A stretch of 64,000 bases of DNA from Nucisporomicrobium flavum (GCF_016464385.1 NZ_JADMLH010000008.1:313300-377299); one strand, 5' to 3'. Numbered from the stretch's first letter, positions 11,744 through 22,506 are shown. The notes: generated by a model not told the origin, from the sequence alone. Program-made: numbers and translations.

Positions 11744-11998
11744 TCAGTCGCCGCCGCCACCCCCGCCGCTGTCGCCACCCCACGAACCGCCGTCGCCGCC
11801 CCATCCGCCGTCGTGGCCGTGGTGGTGGCCGTGGTGCCCGTAGTCGGTCGGACCCGCGTCGTAGGCCGCGTCGCCCACGGTTCCGCCGGTCCAGCCGCCG
11901 CCCCGCAGCCGCCGGGACCGGTCACCGCTCCGGCGCGCACTCGCCGCGGCCACCGCGACCACCACCAGCAGGAACACCAGGAACAGGATCATCGCCAT
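11744..11998 (-). CDS. Small single-pass membrane protein with Gly/His-rich tail
   Basis: An approximately 84-residue protein starting MAMILFLVFLLVVVAVAAA, an N-terminal membrane anchor. An Arg-rich linker follows, and the tail is dominated by Gly with HHGHHHGH and repeated GGW/GGD units. ATG 11998 is chosen for its hydrophobic start; an upstream GTG at 12025 would add nine residues. It converges on the preceding gene with a 5-bp gap. The histidine cluster could bind metal, which is inference only. Confidence 0.6.
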   Translation of the reverse strand: MAMILFLVFLLVVVAVAAASARRSGDRSRRLRGGGWTGGTVGDAAYDAGPTDYGHHGHHHGHDGGWGGDGGSWGGDSGGGGGGD

Positions 11999-12029
11999 GA
12001 CCGCAGTGTGAGCGACGCCCGCCACTGCG

Positions 12030-13217
12030 TCACCCAGCCGGCTCGCTCAGCGCGGCCATCGCCTCGTCCAGCGAGTCGGTGACCACCAGCAGATCGGACT
12101 GGTCGCCGTGCGGGGACTTCGCCAGCAGCGGCCGCAGCAGCGCCTCCACCGGCAATTCCGCCCAGTGCGCCACCCCGAGGAACACGAAGGCGCCCGACGG
12201 GCCGTCCGTACGGTAGAAGGTCTTCGTCGCCGCCTGGAACACCTCCTGCACCGTGCCCGCCCAGCCCGGCGCGAACACGATGCCGCCGCGGGACAGCCGC
12301 AGGATCGAGTCCTCGCGTACCGCGTTGGAGAAGTACTTGCCGATCTGGCCCGCGAAGAGGTTCGCCGGCTCGTGCCCGTACAGCCAGGTCGGCAGGGCCA
12401 GGCCGCCATGCGTGAGCCGGCCCACCACGTCGTTCGCCCCGGCGACCGGCGCCGGGAACCGCTCCCGCACGGCCAGCGCCGCGGCCGTGTACGGGTCGTG
12501 GTCGTGGAACACCGGCGCCGGCGCGAGCATGTCGATCGCCTCGGCGAGCTCCGCCTCGGGACGGGTCGCGAAGTACGCGCCGAGGTTCGCCGCCTCCATC
12601 ACGCCCGGACCGCCGCCGGTCACGATCAGCCGCCCGCCTGCGGCCAGGCGGTGCGCCAGCGTCGCGGCCATCCGGTACGCCTCCGAGCCCCGCGGCTCGG
12701 CGTGCCCGCCCATGATCCCCACCGCGCCGTGGCTGCCGTTCGCCGCCAGCCACGCCGTCAGCGCCTTGCCCAGCGCGTTGTCGATACCCGCGTCGTGCAG
12801 CCGCTGCGCGATCGCCTCCCGCAGGTCCGGCGTCGCCCCGCCATGGTCGAGGAAGTGCTGGTAGATGCGGGTGTCGAACATGCCGGCGAAGCCGCCCTCG
12901 GCGAACCCGTACGCCAGATCCTCCGGGGTGTAGAGCAGTGCCGGATGCGTCGGGTACGGCCGGGCGTCGAACGGCGGGATCAGGTGCGCCCCGCGGCGGA
13001 TCAGGTCCACCTCGACCTCGGCGCCGGCGAACTCGCACCCGACGAAGAACGTCCCGGAGACGTCGATGCCCGTGAAGTCCGGCGGATCGGAGTCGAGCCG
13101 CAGCCCCAGCACGATCAGGCCGGCGAGCGACCGCTTGGCGAGGTGGACGTCGAACTCGGCGCGCGACTCGACCTCGAACTCGGTGGCGTCGAACGGGTGT
13201 GCACGGTCTCCGAACAT
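12030..13217 (-). CDS. LOG-family (Rossmann-fold nucleotide-binding) protein
   Basis: The 395-residue protein has a LOG/lysine-decarboxylase-like core, recognised by GGGPGVMEAANLGAY and a variant of PGGxGTxxE seen as PGWAGTVQEVFQ. An N-terminal extension of about 120 residues and inserts make it longer than the roughly 190-residue cytokinin-forming LOG enzymes. LOG proteins hydrolyse nucleoside 5'-monophosphates to free base; the substrate here is unknown. ATG 13217 is preceded by TACCCT six bases upstream, fitting a leaderless transcript. It is divergent from the ADP-ribosylglycohydrolase with 18 bp between the starts, suggesting a related role in nucleotide or ADP-ribose metabolism (inference). 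Confidence 0.82.
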   Translation of the reverse strand: MFGDRAHPFDATEFEVESRAEFDVHLAKRSLAGLIVLGLRLDSDPPDFTGIDVSGTFFVGCEFAGAEVEVDLIRRGAHLIPPFDARPYPTHPALLYTPEDLAYGFAEGGFAGMFDTRIYQHFLDHGGATPDLREAIAQRLHDAGIDNALGKALTAWLAANGSHGAVGIMGGHAEPRGSEAYRMAATLAHRLAAGGRLIVTGGGPGVMEAANLGAYFATRPEAELAEAIDMLAPAPVFHDHDPYTAAALAVRERFPAPVAGANDVVGRLTHGGLALPTWLYGHEPANLFAGQIGKYFSNAVREDSILRLSRGGIVFAPGWAGTVQEVFQAATKTFYRTDGPSGAFVFLGVAHWAELPVEALLRPLLAKSPHGDQSDLLVVTDSLDEAMAALSEPAG

Positions 13218-13235
13218 CACCGTAGGGTAGCCACC
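13218..13235. promoter_or_regulatory. Overlapping divergent leaderless promoters
   Basis: Only 18 bp separate the two start codons. TAGGGT (13223-13228) lies 7 bases before GTG 13236, and on the other strand TACCCT (13229-13224) lies 6 bases before ATG 13217. Both match the TANNNT spacing of actinobacterial leaderless -10 elements and share five base pairs. Confidence 0.5.
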
Positions 13236-14219
13236 GTGCGAAACGCGTCGGGATCGTTGTTCGGACTCGCGTACGGGGACTCGCTCGGCAAGCCCACTGA
13301 GTTCCAGGACTACGCGACGATCGTCGCGCGCTACGGCGCGCAGGGGCCGCAGGAGCTGACCGGCGAACCGGCGCTGGTGACCGACGACACGCAGATGATG
13401 CTGGCGGTCGGCGAAGCCCTGGGCGCGGCGCCGCAGCTCACCCCGGAAGGCTACGAGCCGGTGCTGCGGAAGGCCTTCCTCGACTGGGCCGCCAGCCCGG
13501 ACAACAACCGTGCGCCCGGCATGACGTGCCTGCGCGCGTGCGCCGAGCTGGCCGACGGCAAGCGGTGGCAGGACGCGTCGCAGATCCACTCGAAGGGGTG
13601 CGGGGCGAACATGCGGGTCACCCCGCTGGGCCTGGCGCCGGGGCTGACCGAGGACCAGCGCGCCGGTGCGGCCCAGCTGCAGGCCGGGCTCACCCACGGT
13701 CACCCGACCGGGCTGGCTGCCAGCGAACTGACCGCTCTGACCGTACGGTGGCTCGCCGACGGTCTTGATCCTCATGATCTTCTCCCGGCCCTCCGGGCAC
13801 GCTGCGTCGGGCAGCACTACCGCGAGGACTGGCTCGGTGACCTCTGGCGACGCTCGGGCGCTTCGGACCCTCAGGCGTTCATCGCGGTCGGCTGGGCAGA
13901 AACGGACGCCGCGCTGGCCCGGGTCGAGACGGCCCTGCGCCGCGGCGACGTCGGCGGGGACCCGTGCCTGGCCACGGGCGAAGGCTGGATCGCCGAAGAA
14001 GCGCTGGCCACAGCCCTGTACTGCTACCTGATCTCGCCGCACGACCCGGTGGCGGTACTCGGGCGCGGGGCGGCCTCGTCCGGCGACTCCGACTCGATCG
14101 CCTGCCTGGCCGGCGCATTCGCGGGCGCGGCGCTGGGCATGGCGGCCTGGCCCGAAGCGTGGAGCGGGCGCATCGAGTACGCCGACCGGCTGCGTGCCCT
14201 GGGTGACGCTTGGGACTGA
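13236..14219 (+). CDS. ADP-ribosylglycohydrolase family protein
   Basis: The 327-residue protein has the all-helical, dinuclear-metal ADP-ribosylglycohydrolase (DraG/ARH) fold. Key motifs are GLAYGDSLGKPTE near the N-terminus, the metal-binding TDDTQM, and C-terminal SSGDSDSIACLAGAF carrying the second pair of metal-binding acids. Family members remove ADP-ribose from proteins or small ligands. The specific substrate is unknown and no ADP-ribosyltransferase is adjacent. The GTG start lies 7 bases after TAGGGT, so the mRNA may be leaderless. It is divergent from the LOG-family gene. Confidence 0.92.
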   Translation: MRNASGSLFGLAYGDSLGKPTEFQDYATIVARYGAQGPQELTGEPALVTDDTQMMLAVGEALGAAPQLTPEGYEPVLRKAFLDWAASPDNNRAPGMTCLRACAELADGKRWQDASQIHSKGCGANMRVTPLGLAPGLTEDQRAGAAQLQAGLTHGHPTGLAASELTALTVRWLADGLDPHDLLPALRARCVGQHYREDWLGDLWRRSGASDPQAFIAVGWAETDAALARVETALRRGDVGGDPCLATGEGWIAEEALATALYCYLISPHDPVAVLGRGAASSGDSDSIACLAGAFAGAALGMAAWPEAWSGRIEYADRLRALGDAWD

Positions 14220-14341
14220 CCGGCGGCGCCTCTGAGTGACGCGTGGGCTGATCGGTCGGCCGCTGCGGGTTTCCGGGTCGCGGGTGGGACTGATCGGGAT
14301 CCGCCAGGAATGATCTCGGCGGCTCCGGGTTGAATGTGGTC

Positions 14342-14764
14342 ATGCAGAATCTCCTCCCCGAGCCTCCGGCGACGCGCCTGCCCGCCGACGAGCCAGCCGA
14401 CCGAGCGCTCGCCGAAGCGGCGACCACCGGCACCGCCGACGCGTACAAGGAGGTGGCCGCGCGGTTCCCGGCGTACAGCGGCGGCTGGGCGGCCCTCGCC
14501 GAGCTCGCGCTCGCCGAGAAGCAGGCCGTCACCGCGTACGCGTACGCCCGCACCGGCTACCACCGCGGCCTCGACGCGCTGCGCCGCAACGGCTGGAAGG
14601 GGCACGGCCCGGTGCCCTGGTCGCACGAACCCAACCAGGGCTTCCTGCGCTGCCTGCACAGCCTGTCGCTGGCCGCCGCGGAGATCGGCGAGGCCGACGA
14701 GGCGGCCCGCTGCGCCCAGTTCCTGCGCGACAGCGACCCGGCCGCGGCCGACGCCCTCTCCTGA
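14342..14764 (+). CDS. DUF3151 family protein
   Basis: A roughly 140-residue helical protein beginning MQNLLPEPPATRLPADEPAD, the typical DUF3151 N-terminus, with a repeat-like Ala-rich middle and the conserved RRNGWKGHGPVPW segment. The GTG or ATG a few codons upstream (14330) is an alternative start. The family is actinobacterial and uncharacterised. It lies between fba and purA, as Rv0360c does in M. tuberculosis, so its presence here is conserved order rather than chance. It ends at a strong bidirectional hairpin. Confidence 0.87.
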   Translation: MQNLLPEPPATRLPADEPADRALAEAATTGTADAYKEVAARFPAYSGGWAALAELALAEKQAVTAYAYARTGYHRGLDALRRNGWKGHGPVPWSHEPNQGFLRCLHSLSLAAAEIGEADEAARCAQFLRDSDPAAADALS

Positions 14765-14770
14765 CACGTT

Positions 14771-14799
14771 CGGGCCAGGCCGCAGCGCGGCCTGGCCCG
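14771..14799. terminator. Bidirectional terminator
   Basis: A 13-bp perfect inverted repeat (arm CGGGCCAGGCCGC) with a 3-base loop lies exactly between the convergent DUF3151 (stop at 14764) and ParA-like (stop at 14802) genes. Confidence 0.8.
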
Positions 14800-14801
14800 T
14801 T

Positions 14802-17645
14802 CTACAGACCTTCCGCGACCGCGGCCGCGATCTTCAGCCAGGAGTCGCGCGTGCCGCTGGAGAGCTGCCCGTAGCGCAGCGGTTCACCCGAGTCGATGAG
14901 CTTCTCGTACGGCGCCAGCAGCACCGCGCGGGTCCGCGCCGCGAAGTGCCGTTGGATCGCCGGCAGGTCGATGTCTTTGCGGGTCGGCGGCATCGTCACG
15001 ACGCTCACCGCCTGCCGCACGAGCCGCTGCCGGCCGCTCTGCTCCAGGTGGTCGAGCATGCGCGCCGCGGTCTCCGCCGAGTCGTTACGGGCCGACATGG
15101 TGATCACCAGCTGGTCGGTGGCGTCCATGGCCGCCTGCCAGTTCTGCGCCCGTACGTTGTTCCCGGTGTCCACGAAGATCAGCTTGTAGAACCGGCTGAC
15201 GATCTCCCGGATCTCGGCGAACGCACTGGCCGTGAGCATCTCACCGGCGGTCGCGGACTCGTCGGATGCGAGCACGTCGAACATGCCCTCGCCCTGCGCG
15301 CGCACATACTGGGACAGATCGCCCACCCGTCCGTGCGACCCACGGAACAGGTGCAGGTCCCGCATCATGTCGCGGACCGTACGCGCATGGAAGTCCTGCT
15401 GCGCCCGCATGCCGAGCGTGCCCTGGGTCTCGTTGTTGTCCCAGGCCAGCACGTACCCGCCGCGCTTCTGCCCGAACGTCATGGCCAGCAGCAGCACGGC
15501 CACGGTCTTGCCGGCGCCGCCCTTCGGGTTGACCACGGTCACCTGCCGCAGCCCGCCGAAGTTGCGCCGGACCATCTCGACGTCCTGCTTGTACTCCTGC
15601 TCGCGCTTGCCCGGCGCCAGCCGGACCAGGCCCATCGTGCCCTTCTGCAGAATCGCCCGGGCACCCATGGTCGCCACCGGCTCGGCCGGCTTGGCCAGCC
15701 GCCGCCGCGCGAACTCCTCGGCGGTCGGCGTCCCGTCGGAAACCCACGGCAATTGCTGGTACGGATCGACCGGCGGAGGATTCGGCCCGGGCGCCTGCTC
15801 AGTGCCGTGCGGCGGCACGACGGCCGGCGGGTACGGCCCCGCAACGGGCCGCGGGGGCTGGCCGTTGCCCGTCCAGGGTGCTGGGGGCCCGGGCTGGTAC
15901 GGGTTCGGCTGCTGCGGTCCGGGGTGCTGGGGGCCGGGGTGCTGAGGGCCGGGGTGCTGAGGGCCGGGCTGGTGCGGTCCGGGTTGCTGCGGGCCTGGGT
16001 GCTGTGGGGCCTGGCCTTGGGCCGGAGGGATCGGTTGCGGGGGCACCGGGCCGGGGTAGGGGCCGGGCTGACCGCCGTGCTGGGGGCCGGGCTGACCGCC
16101 GTGCTGAGGTCCCGGCTGGGGTGGTGTGAGGTGCGGACCGGGTCCCGGCTGCGGTGACATGGCGCGCGGTCCTGGGCCGGGCTGCGTCGGCGCGGCCTGC
16201 GGACCGGGGCCGGACTGGGGCGGCACGACCTGGGGACCCGGGCCAGGCTGCTGCGGCGTCGGGGCGCCGTGCGGTCCCGGGCCCGGCTGCGTTGGCGGCG
16301 CCACGTGCGGGGCCGGGCCGGACTGGGGCGGCATGACCGGTCCGGATTGGGGCGGCATGACCGGTCCGGATTGGGGCGGCACGGCCGGGCCGGGCTGCGG
16401 CGGGATCGGCTGGTTCGGCACCTGCGCGCGGGGGGTGCCCGCGGTGACCGGCCCCGGCCGGTACACGGCCCCGGACGTGTCCGGCTCGGGCTCGTCAGCG
16501 CTCTGCCTGGCCGGCACGCTCGCGCTGCCACTCGAGCGGGTGCGCTGGGGCAGTTGTCCGGGCGAACCGGGTTGCTGATCCGCTTTTTCTGCTTTGTCTG
16601 CAATGGGCGGGATAGGCCGGGCCGGCGGCTGTGCCCACGGCGAATCCGCCGACGGCGGCTGCTGAGCGGCATCCCCAGCCGTCCCGCCCCGCGGTGCTGA
16701 CGTCCCGGCCGGCGCGGCCGATGCTGCCGGCGTCCCGGCCTGCGGTGCCGACGCCCCAGCCGATGCGGCCGAGGTCCCGGCCGGCGCGGCCGATGCGGCC
16801 GAGGTCCCGGCCGGCGCGGCCGACATCCCCGGCTGAGCTGGGGGCGTCCCCACCTGAGCGGCGTGGGTCCCAGCGGGCGTGCCGGTCTGAGAGGCGGGCG
16901 TGCCGCTCTGAGAGGCGGGTGTGCCCGTCTGAGCTGCAGGCGTGCCCGTCTGAGAGGCGTGCGGGCCGGTCTGAGCTGCGGGTGTCCCGGCCGGCGCGCC
17001 GCCTGCCGTGGCCTGCTTGTTCGGCTCGGGGTTCTGCCCGTTCCGGACGGCGTTCTGACCGGTCGCGTCACCGGACCGGGCTGCGGCCTCCGCGGATCGG
17101 GCTCCCGCCGACCAGGCGGAGAGGTTCGGCCCCGGCTGCGCCACCGCGCCCCGGAACAAGCTTGGATCCGGACCGGTGGTTGCCGGGCCGGAAGACTGGC
17201 CAGCGCTCGACGGGGAATCGGCAGCGGCCGGCGGTGGACCGGGTGCGGCAGCGCCGGATGAAACGGACGCCGACGCGGAGAAGTGGCCGGACTCGGGTGC
17301 CGGCGTGGGCTGCGACCATGGCCGCCCGGTGGCGTCGGGGCCGGGTGGTTGCACCGGAAGGCGCGGCGCCGGGGCGGGTGCCGGGCCCGGGGGCACCGGT
17401 GCCTGGTAGCCCGGCGGGGTGGGCGCGGGGCGGTCCACCGGCCGGTAGACCGCGGCCTCGCCCTGGTGCGGCGGCGCCGGGGGTGACGGGAGCGGGAATG
17501 CCGGCGAAGCCTCGTGCGGCACCGGCCTGCCACCGTGCACCGGAGCGCTCAACTCCTCCGGCGGCCAGAACGGTTCGACGTCCCGGTCGGGTGGTGAGCC
17601 GTTCGTGCCCGGGACGTAGACGCGGTCGGCGTTCTCGTCCTCCAC
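14802..17645 (-). CDS. MinD/ParA-like ATPase with very long Pro/Ala/Gln-rich N-terminus
   Basis: A 947-residue protein. Residues 1 to about 640 are low-complexity, with runs of PGPQHPGPQ, PPQSGPVM and QTGTPAS repeats. The last 300 form a SIMIBI P-loop ATPase with a deviant Walker A KGGAGKT at 708-714, a FVDTGNN switch region and DATDQLVITMSARNDSAET. The architecture recalls EspI-type ATPases associated with type VII secretion and other actinobacterial MinD-like proteins, but no ESX genes are in the window. The GTG start has GGGGAGG eight bases upstream. It is downstream of purA and the kinase-like gene on the same strand. Confidence 0.85.
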   Translation of the reverse strand: MEDENADRVYVPGTNGSPPDRDVEPFWPPEELSAPVHGGRPVPHEASPAFPLPSPPAPPHQGEAAVYRPVDRPAPTPPGYQAPVPPGPAPAPAPRLPVQPPGPDATGRPWSQPTPAPESGHFSASASVSSGAAAPGPPPAAADSPSSAGQSSGPATTGPDPSLFRGAVAQPGPNLSAWSAGARSAEAAARSGDATGQNAVRNGQNPEPNKQATAGGAPAGTPAAQTGPHASQTGTPAAQTGTPASQSGTPASQTGTPAGTHAAQVGTPPAQPGMSAAPAGTSAASAAPAGTSAASAGASAPQAGTPAASAAPAGTSAPRGGTAGDAAQQPPSADSPWAQPPARPIPPIADKAEKADQQPGSPGQLPQRTRSSGSASVPARQSADEPEPDTSGAVYRPGPVTAGTPRAQVPNQPIPPQPGPAVPPQSGPVMPPQSGPVMPPQSGPAPHVAPPTQPGPGPHGAPTPQQPGPGPQVVPPQSGPGPQAAPTQPGPGPRAMSPQPGPGPHLTPPQPGPQHGGQPGPQHGGQPGPYPGPVPPQPIPPAQGQAPQHPGPQQPGPHQPGPQHPGPQHPGPQHPGPQQPNPYQPGPPAPWTGNGQPPRPVAGPYPPAVVPPHGTEQAPGPNPPPVDPYQQLPWVSDGTPTAEEFARRRLAKPAEPVATMGARAILQKGTMGLVRLAPGKREQEYKQDVEMVRRNFGGLRQVTVVNPKGGAGKTVAVLLLAMTFGQKRGGYVLAWDNNETQGTLGMRAQQDFHARTVRDMMRDLHLFRGSHGRVGDLSQYVRAQGEGMFDVLASDESATAGEMLTASAFAEIREIVSRFYKLIFVDTGNNVRAQNWQAAMDATDQLVITMSARNDSAETAARMLDHLEQSGRQRLVRQAVSVVTMPPTRKDIDLPAIQRHFAARTRAVLLAPYEKLIDSGEPLRYGQLSSGTRDSWLKIAAAVAEGL

Positions 17646-17707
17646 GGATGCGACCTCCCCGTAAAACGGTTTCGTACCTGCGTGCTACTTCAGCCTCGCA
17701 CAGACGC

Positions 17708-18676
17708 TCATGCTGCGTACACCGCCCAGGCGCCGGGCTCGGTCCACCATGAACGTTTGCGGTTCATCGATCCGCCGACGCCGTCGTCGAGGAACTGCAG
17801 TTCACCGTCGCGCGGCAGCACCGACACCGCTCGGCCGCGGGCTCGGCGCACTTCCACGCGTACGCGGGGCTTCTTGAAACGCTGTTTGACCACGACCGGA
17901 ACCGCCACCGCGACTTCGACCCGGCCGTCGGTCGGATCGCCGTCGGCGAGCAGTCGCAGCCCGTCGAACTCCGCGTAGGCGCCCGCGTTGCCGATCGCGC
18001 AGGCGATGATCCCCTCGGAGCCGTCGGACAGCACCGCGTCGTCGACCTCGACCCGTCCGCGCCACGGCACGGCCCGGCCGGACTCGTCCACCCCGCCGAC
18101 CAGCGCACCGTCCACAGTGACCGATCCGCCGTCGTTGCGCAGCAGGTCGAGGCGGCGCACCTTGCCGGCCAGGACCGCCGCGGCCACCTCCGCCGGATCC
18201 CGGGGCAGCCCGAGCTGGGCGGCCAGGTCCGCGTTGTTGCCGGGGTCCAGCGGCAGGATCGCCACGGGCGGCAGATCCGGAACCGTACGGTTGTCCGCCA
18301 GGTCGGCCGGCCGCTTGCTCGGCGGCGGCGCGTACCGCCGGACCAGCCGTCGCATGACGGCCCGCAACTGCCCGTCGGTCGCGGTCGCGACGATCAGGCG
18401 CAGCTTGCTGTCCGCGTCGGGCCAGGCCAATCCATCGGTACGGGCCTCAGCGTCGAACCGTGCGATGACGGCATCGATCTCGGCGTCGGACGAGGCCACC
18501 ACGGTCTCGACCCGGGCGCCCGCCTCGGTGAGCGCGTCGGCGCACTTCAGCACCGGCACGCGCGGCGTCTCGCAGGTCTCCTTCTCGGCGGAATCGCACC
18601 CGCCGCACGCCGAACCGCAGGCGCCGCCGGCCGCGCCGGAGCTCTCCGCGAGGCTGAGCAGAATCACGTCGTACAC
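17708..18676 (-). CDS. Diacylglycerol-kinase-like protein with N-terminal Cys cluster
   Basis: The 322-residue protein's C-terminal two thirds resemble the NAD-kinase/diacylglycerol-kinase catalytic superfamily: VAILPLDPGNNADLAAQLGLPRDP matches the phosphate-loop region, followed by a beta-rich C-terminal domain. The canonical GGDGT is not seen. The N-terminus carries C20-x3-C24-x2-C27 plus Cys35 and Cys45, suggesting a metal or Fe-S site. The GTG start is 17 bp after the purA stop, so the gene is probably co-transcribed with purA. Lipid-kinase activity is inferred from weak similarity. Confidence 0.7.
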   Translation of the reverse strand: MYDVILLSLAESSGAAGGACGSACGGCDSAEKETCETPRVPVLKCADALTEAGARVETVVASSDAEIDAVIARFDAEARTDGLAWPDADSKLRLIVATATDGQLRAVMRRLVRRYAPPPSKRPADLADNRTVPDLPPVAILPLDPGNNADLAAQLGLPRDPAEVAAAVLAGKVRRLDLLRNDGGSVTVDGALVGGVDESGRAVPWRGRVEVDDAVLSDGSEGIIACAIGNAGAYAEFDGLRLLADGDPTDGRVEVAVAVPVVVKQRFKKPRVRVEVRRARGRAVSVLPRDGELQFLDDGVGGSMNRKRSWWTEPGAWAVYAA

Positions 18677-18693
18677 GATTCAGCCCTCGCCCG

Positions 18694-19992
<1,299 letters not shown>

Positions 19993-20082
19993 TTGATGAC
20001 GCCTTCCGTTGAAACACGTCGTACGCGGAGAGGCCCGGGTACTGCCGAAGTTTACGCGACGCCGTCCCAGGCCGCGGCCGGG

Positions 20083-20179
20083 TTGTCCACAGGTCGGACC
20101 GGTTATCCACAGGCTAGGGAGGTTATCCACAGGGCGTCATCCGGGGGTCGCACCGCGTGCAAAGTGGACCTGTGGACGA
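20083..20179. promoter_or_regulatory. Cluster of DnaA-box-like sites between purA and purD
   Basis: TTGTCCACA at 20083-20091, TTATCCACA at 20103-20111 and TTATCCACA at 20123-20131 are in the same orientation, starting exactly 20 bp apart. A fourth, one-mismatch site lies in reverse orientation at 20171-20179. TTATCCACA and TTGTCCACA are the classic and the actinobacterial preferred DnaA boxes. No dnaA or dnaN lies nearby, so this is not the chromosomal origin. Confidence 0.65.
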
Positions 20180-20218
20180 CCGTCAGCTCGATCCACGGCG
20201 GCCCGTAGGATCTGCGGC

Positions 20219-21460
<1,242 letters not shown>

Positions 21461-21476
21461 GCGCGCCGAGCGCACG

Positions 21477-21592
21477 CTCTGGCGCGCCGAGCGCGGCCTC
21501 GATTGCTCTGGCGCGCCGAGCGCGGCCTCGATTGCTCTGGCGCGCCGAGCGCGGCCTCGATTGCTCTGGCGCGCCGAGCGCGGGCTCGATTG
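21477..21592 (+). repeat. 29-bp minisatellite downstream of purD
   Basis: Four head-to-tail 29-bp units start at 21477, 21506, 21535 and 21564. Each begins CTCTGGCGCGCCGAG and ends CTCGATTG. The first three are identical and the fourth has one substitution. Degenerate half-copies flank the array on both sides. It lies between the convergent purD and SCP2 genes. The core GGCGCGCC is itself palindromic. Confidence 0.88.
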
Positions 21593-21722
21593 CCCGGGCC
21601 CGCCGCGGAAGCGGGCTCCACTCCCGGCACGCCGAACGCCGGCTCGGATGGCCTCGCGCTTCTGCGCGGAGCGACCGGGCCGGCGTCCGGGGGTTACTCG
21701 TGCCGGAGGGCCTTGCGGTGGG

Positions 21723-22175
21723 TCAGCTCTTCGGGATGTCGAAGAGCTTGGCCACCTGGGCCGCCAGGCCGAGGTCGCCCTTCGCCTTGATCTTGCCGGT
21801 CATGAACATCATCATCGGGTTGCCGTCGCCGGAGACCACCTTGAGGAAGGTGAGCGGGTCCATCGTCATGGCGAGCTTGGGCTCGCGGACCGGCTGGTTG
21901 GTCACGGTGCAGGCACCGTTCTCGATCACCGTCTCGTACGTGTCCGTGGTGCCGCCCGGGCCGCCCGTGATGTTCCAGTGGATGACCGCCTGGGTGGCGC
22001 CGGCCCGGTCCGCGCGGAAGAGCGTGGGCATCCGGCCGAAGACCTCGTCCAGGATCTTGCTGCGGCTGTCGGAGCCCATGGCCTCGGTGATCTTCGAGTC
22101 CGGGGTGGACTTCACCAGCTGGGCGAACTCCTTCGGACCGATCGAGGCGAGCGACTCGGGGCTGAATTCAGTCAT
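21723..22175 (-). CDS. SCP2 sterol-binding domain protein
   Basis: The 150-residue cytosolic protein has an SCP2-like lipid-binding fold, seen in the GATQAVIHWNITGGPGG beta strand pair and the PMMMFMTGKIKAKGDLGLAAQVAKLF motif typical of the family. ATG 22175 is preceded by AAAGG. It probably carries a hydrophobic ligand; which one is unknown. It stands alone between purD and purB. A second, unrelated SCP-type gene lies before purF. Confidence 0.87.
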   Translation of the reverse strand: MTEFSPESLASIGPKEFAQLVKSTPDSKITEAMGSDSRSKILDEVFGRMPTLFRADRAGATQAVIHWNITGGPGGTTDTYETVIENGACTVTNQPVREPKLAMTMDPLTFLKVVSGDGNPMMMFMTGKIKAKGDLGLAAQVAKLFDIPKS

Positions 22176-22506
22176 CGTGGACCTTTCGGGATGAGCGCCA
22201 GACCTACTCACGAGTAACCCTAGCGATTACCGCGTCGCCGTGCAGTCTCTCAACCTCCGAGGGAGGGCTTCGAAGTGAGCCCCGTCTCACCCCGGATGAC
22301 CACGGCGGTGCCCCGGGGAGGGCAGCGATGCCCTGATGGTGACGGCGGTGCCCGGCTGGGCGCTTGAGAACCCCGCAGCGATGGCCGGATGGCCGTGGAG
22401 CCCCGATCGAGCGTCCCGGAGCCTGCAGCGATCGCTGATCGGTGGCGGCTTTCACCCGGGCGAGCGCCTCGGAGCCCGCAGCGACGTCCATGGAAGAATC
22501 GGCCTC
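22176..22506. other. Intergenic region with short degenerate repeats
   Basis: This 331-bp region lies between the divergent SCP2 and purB genes. It contains three spaced copies of a CGCAGCGA-type motif (near 22373, 22425 and 22473), two copies of ACGGCGGTGCC, and small hairpins (GTGAG/CTCAC at 22275, GGGC/GCCC at 22320). No gene and no confident promoter were found. Confidence 0.4.

Noticed and set aside
13218..14042. Minus-strand open frame extending the LOG-family gene upstream to 670 codons
   Set aside because: It lies antisense to the ADP-ribosylglycohydrolase, whose motifs and codon bias are clear; the LOG-family protein starts naturally at ATG 13217.
20083..20131. Chromosomal replication origin
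   Set aside because: Only three to four DnaA boxes are present, with no AT-rich unwinding region and no dnaA, dnaN or rnpA neighbours.
21477..21592. CRISPR array suggested by 29-bp repeat length
   Set aside because: The units are directly head-to-tail without spacers and no cas gene is present; the same reasoning applies to the array at 29162-29270.
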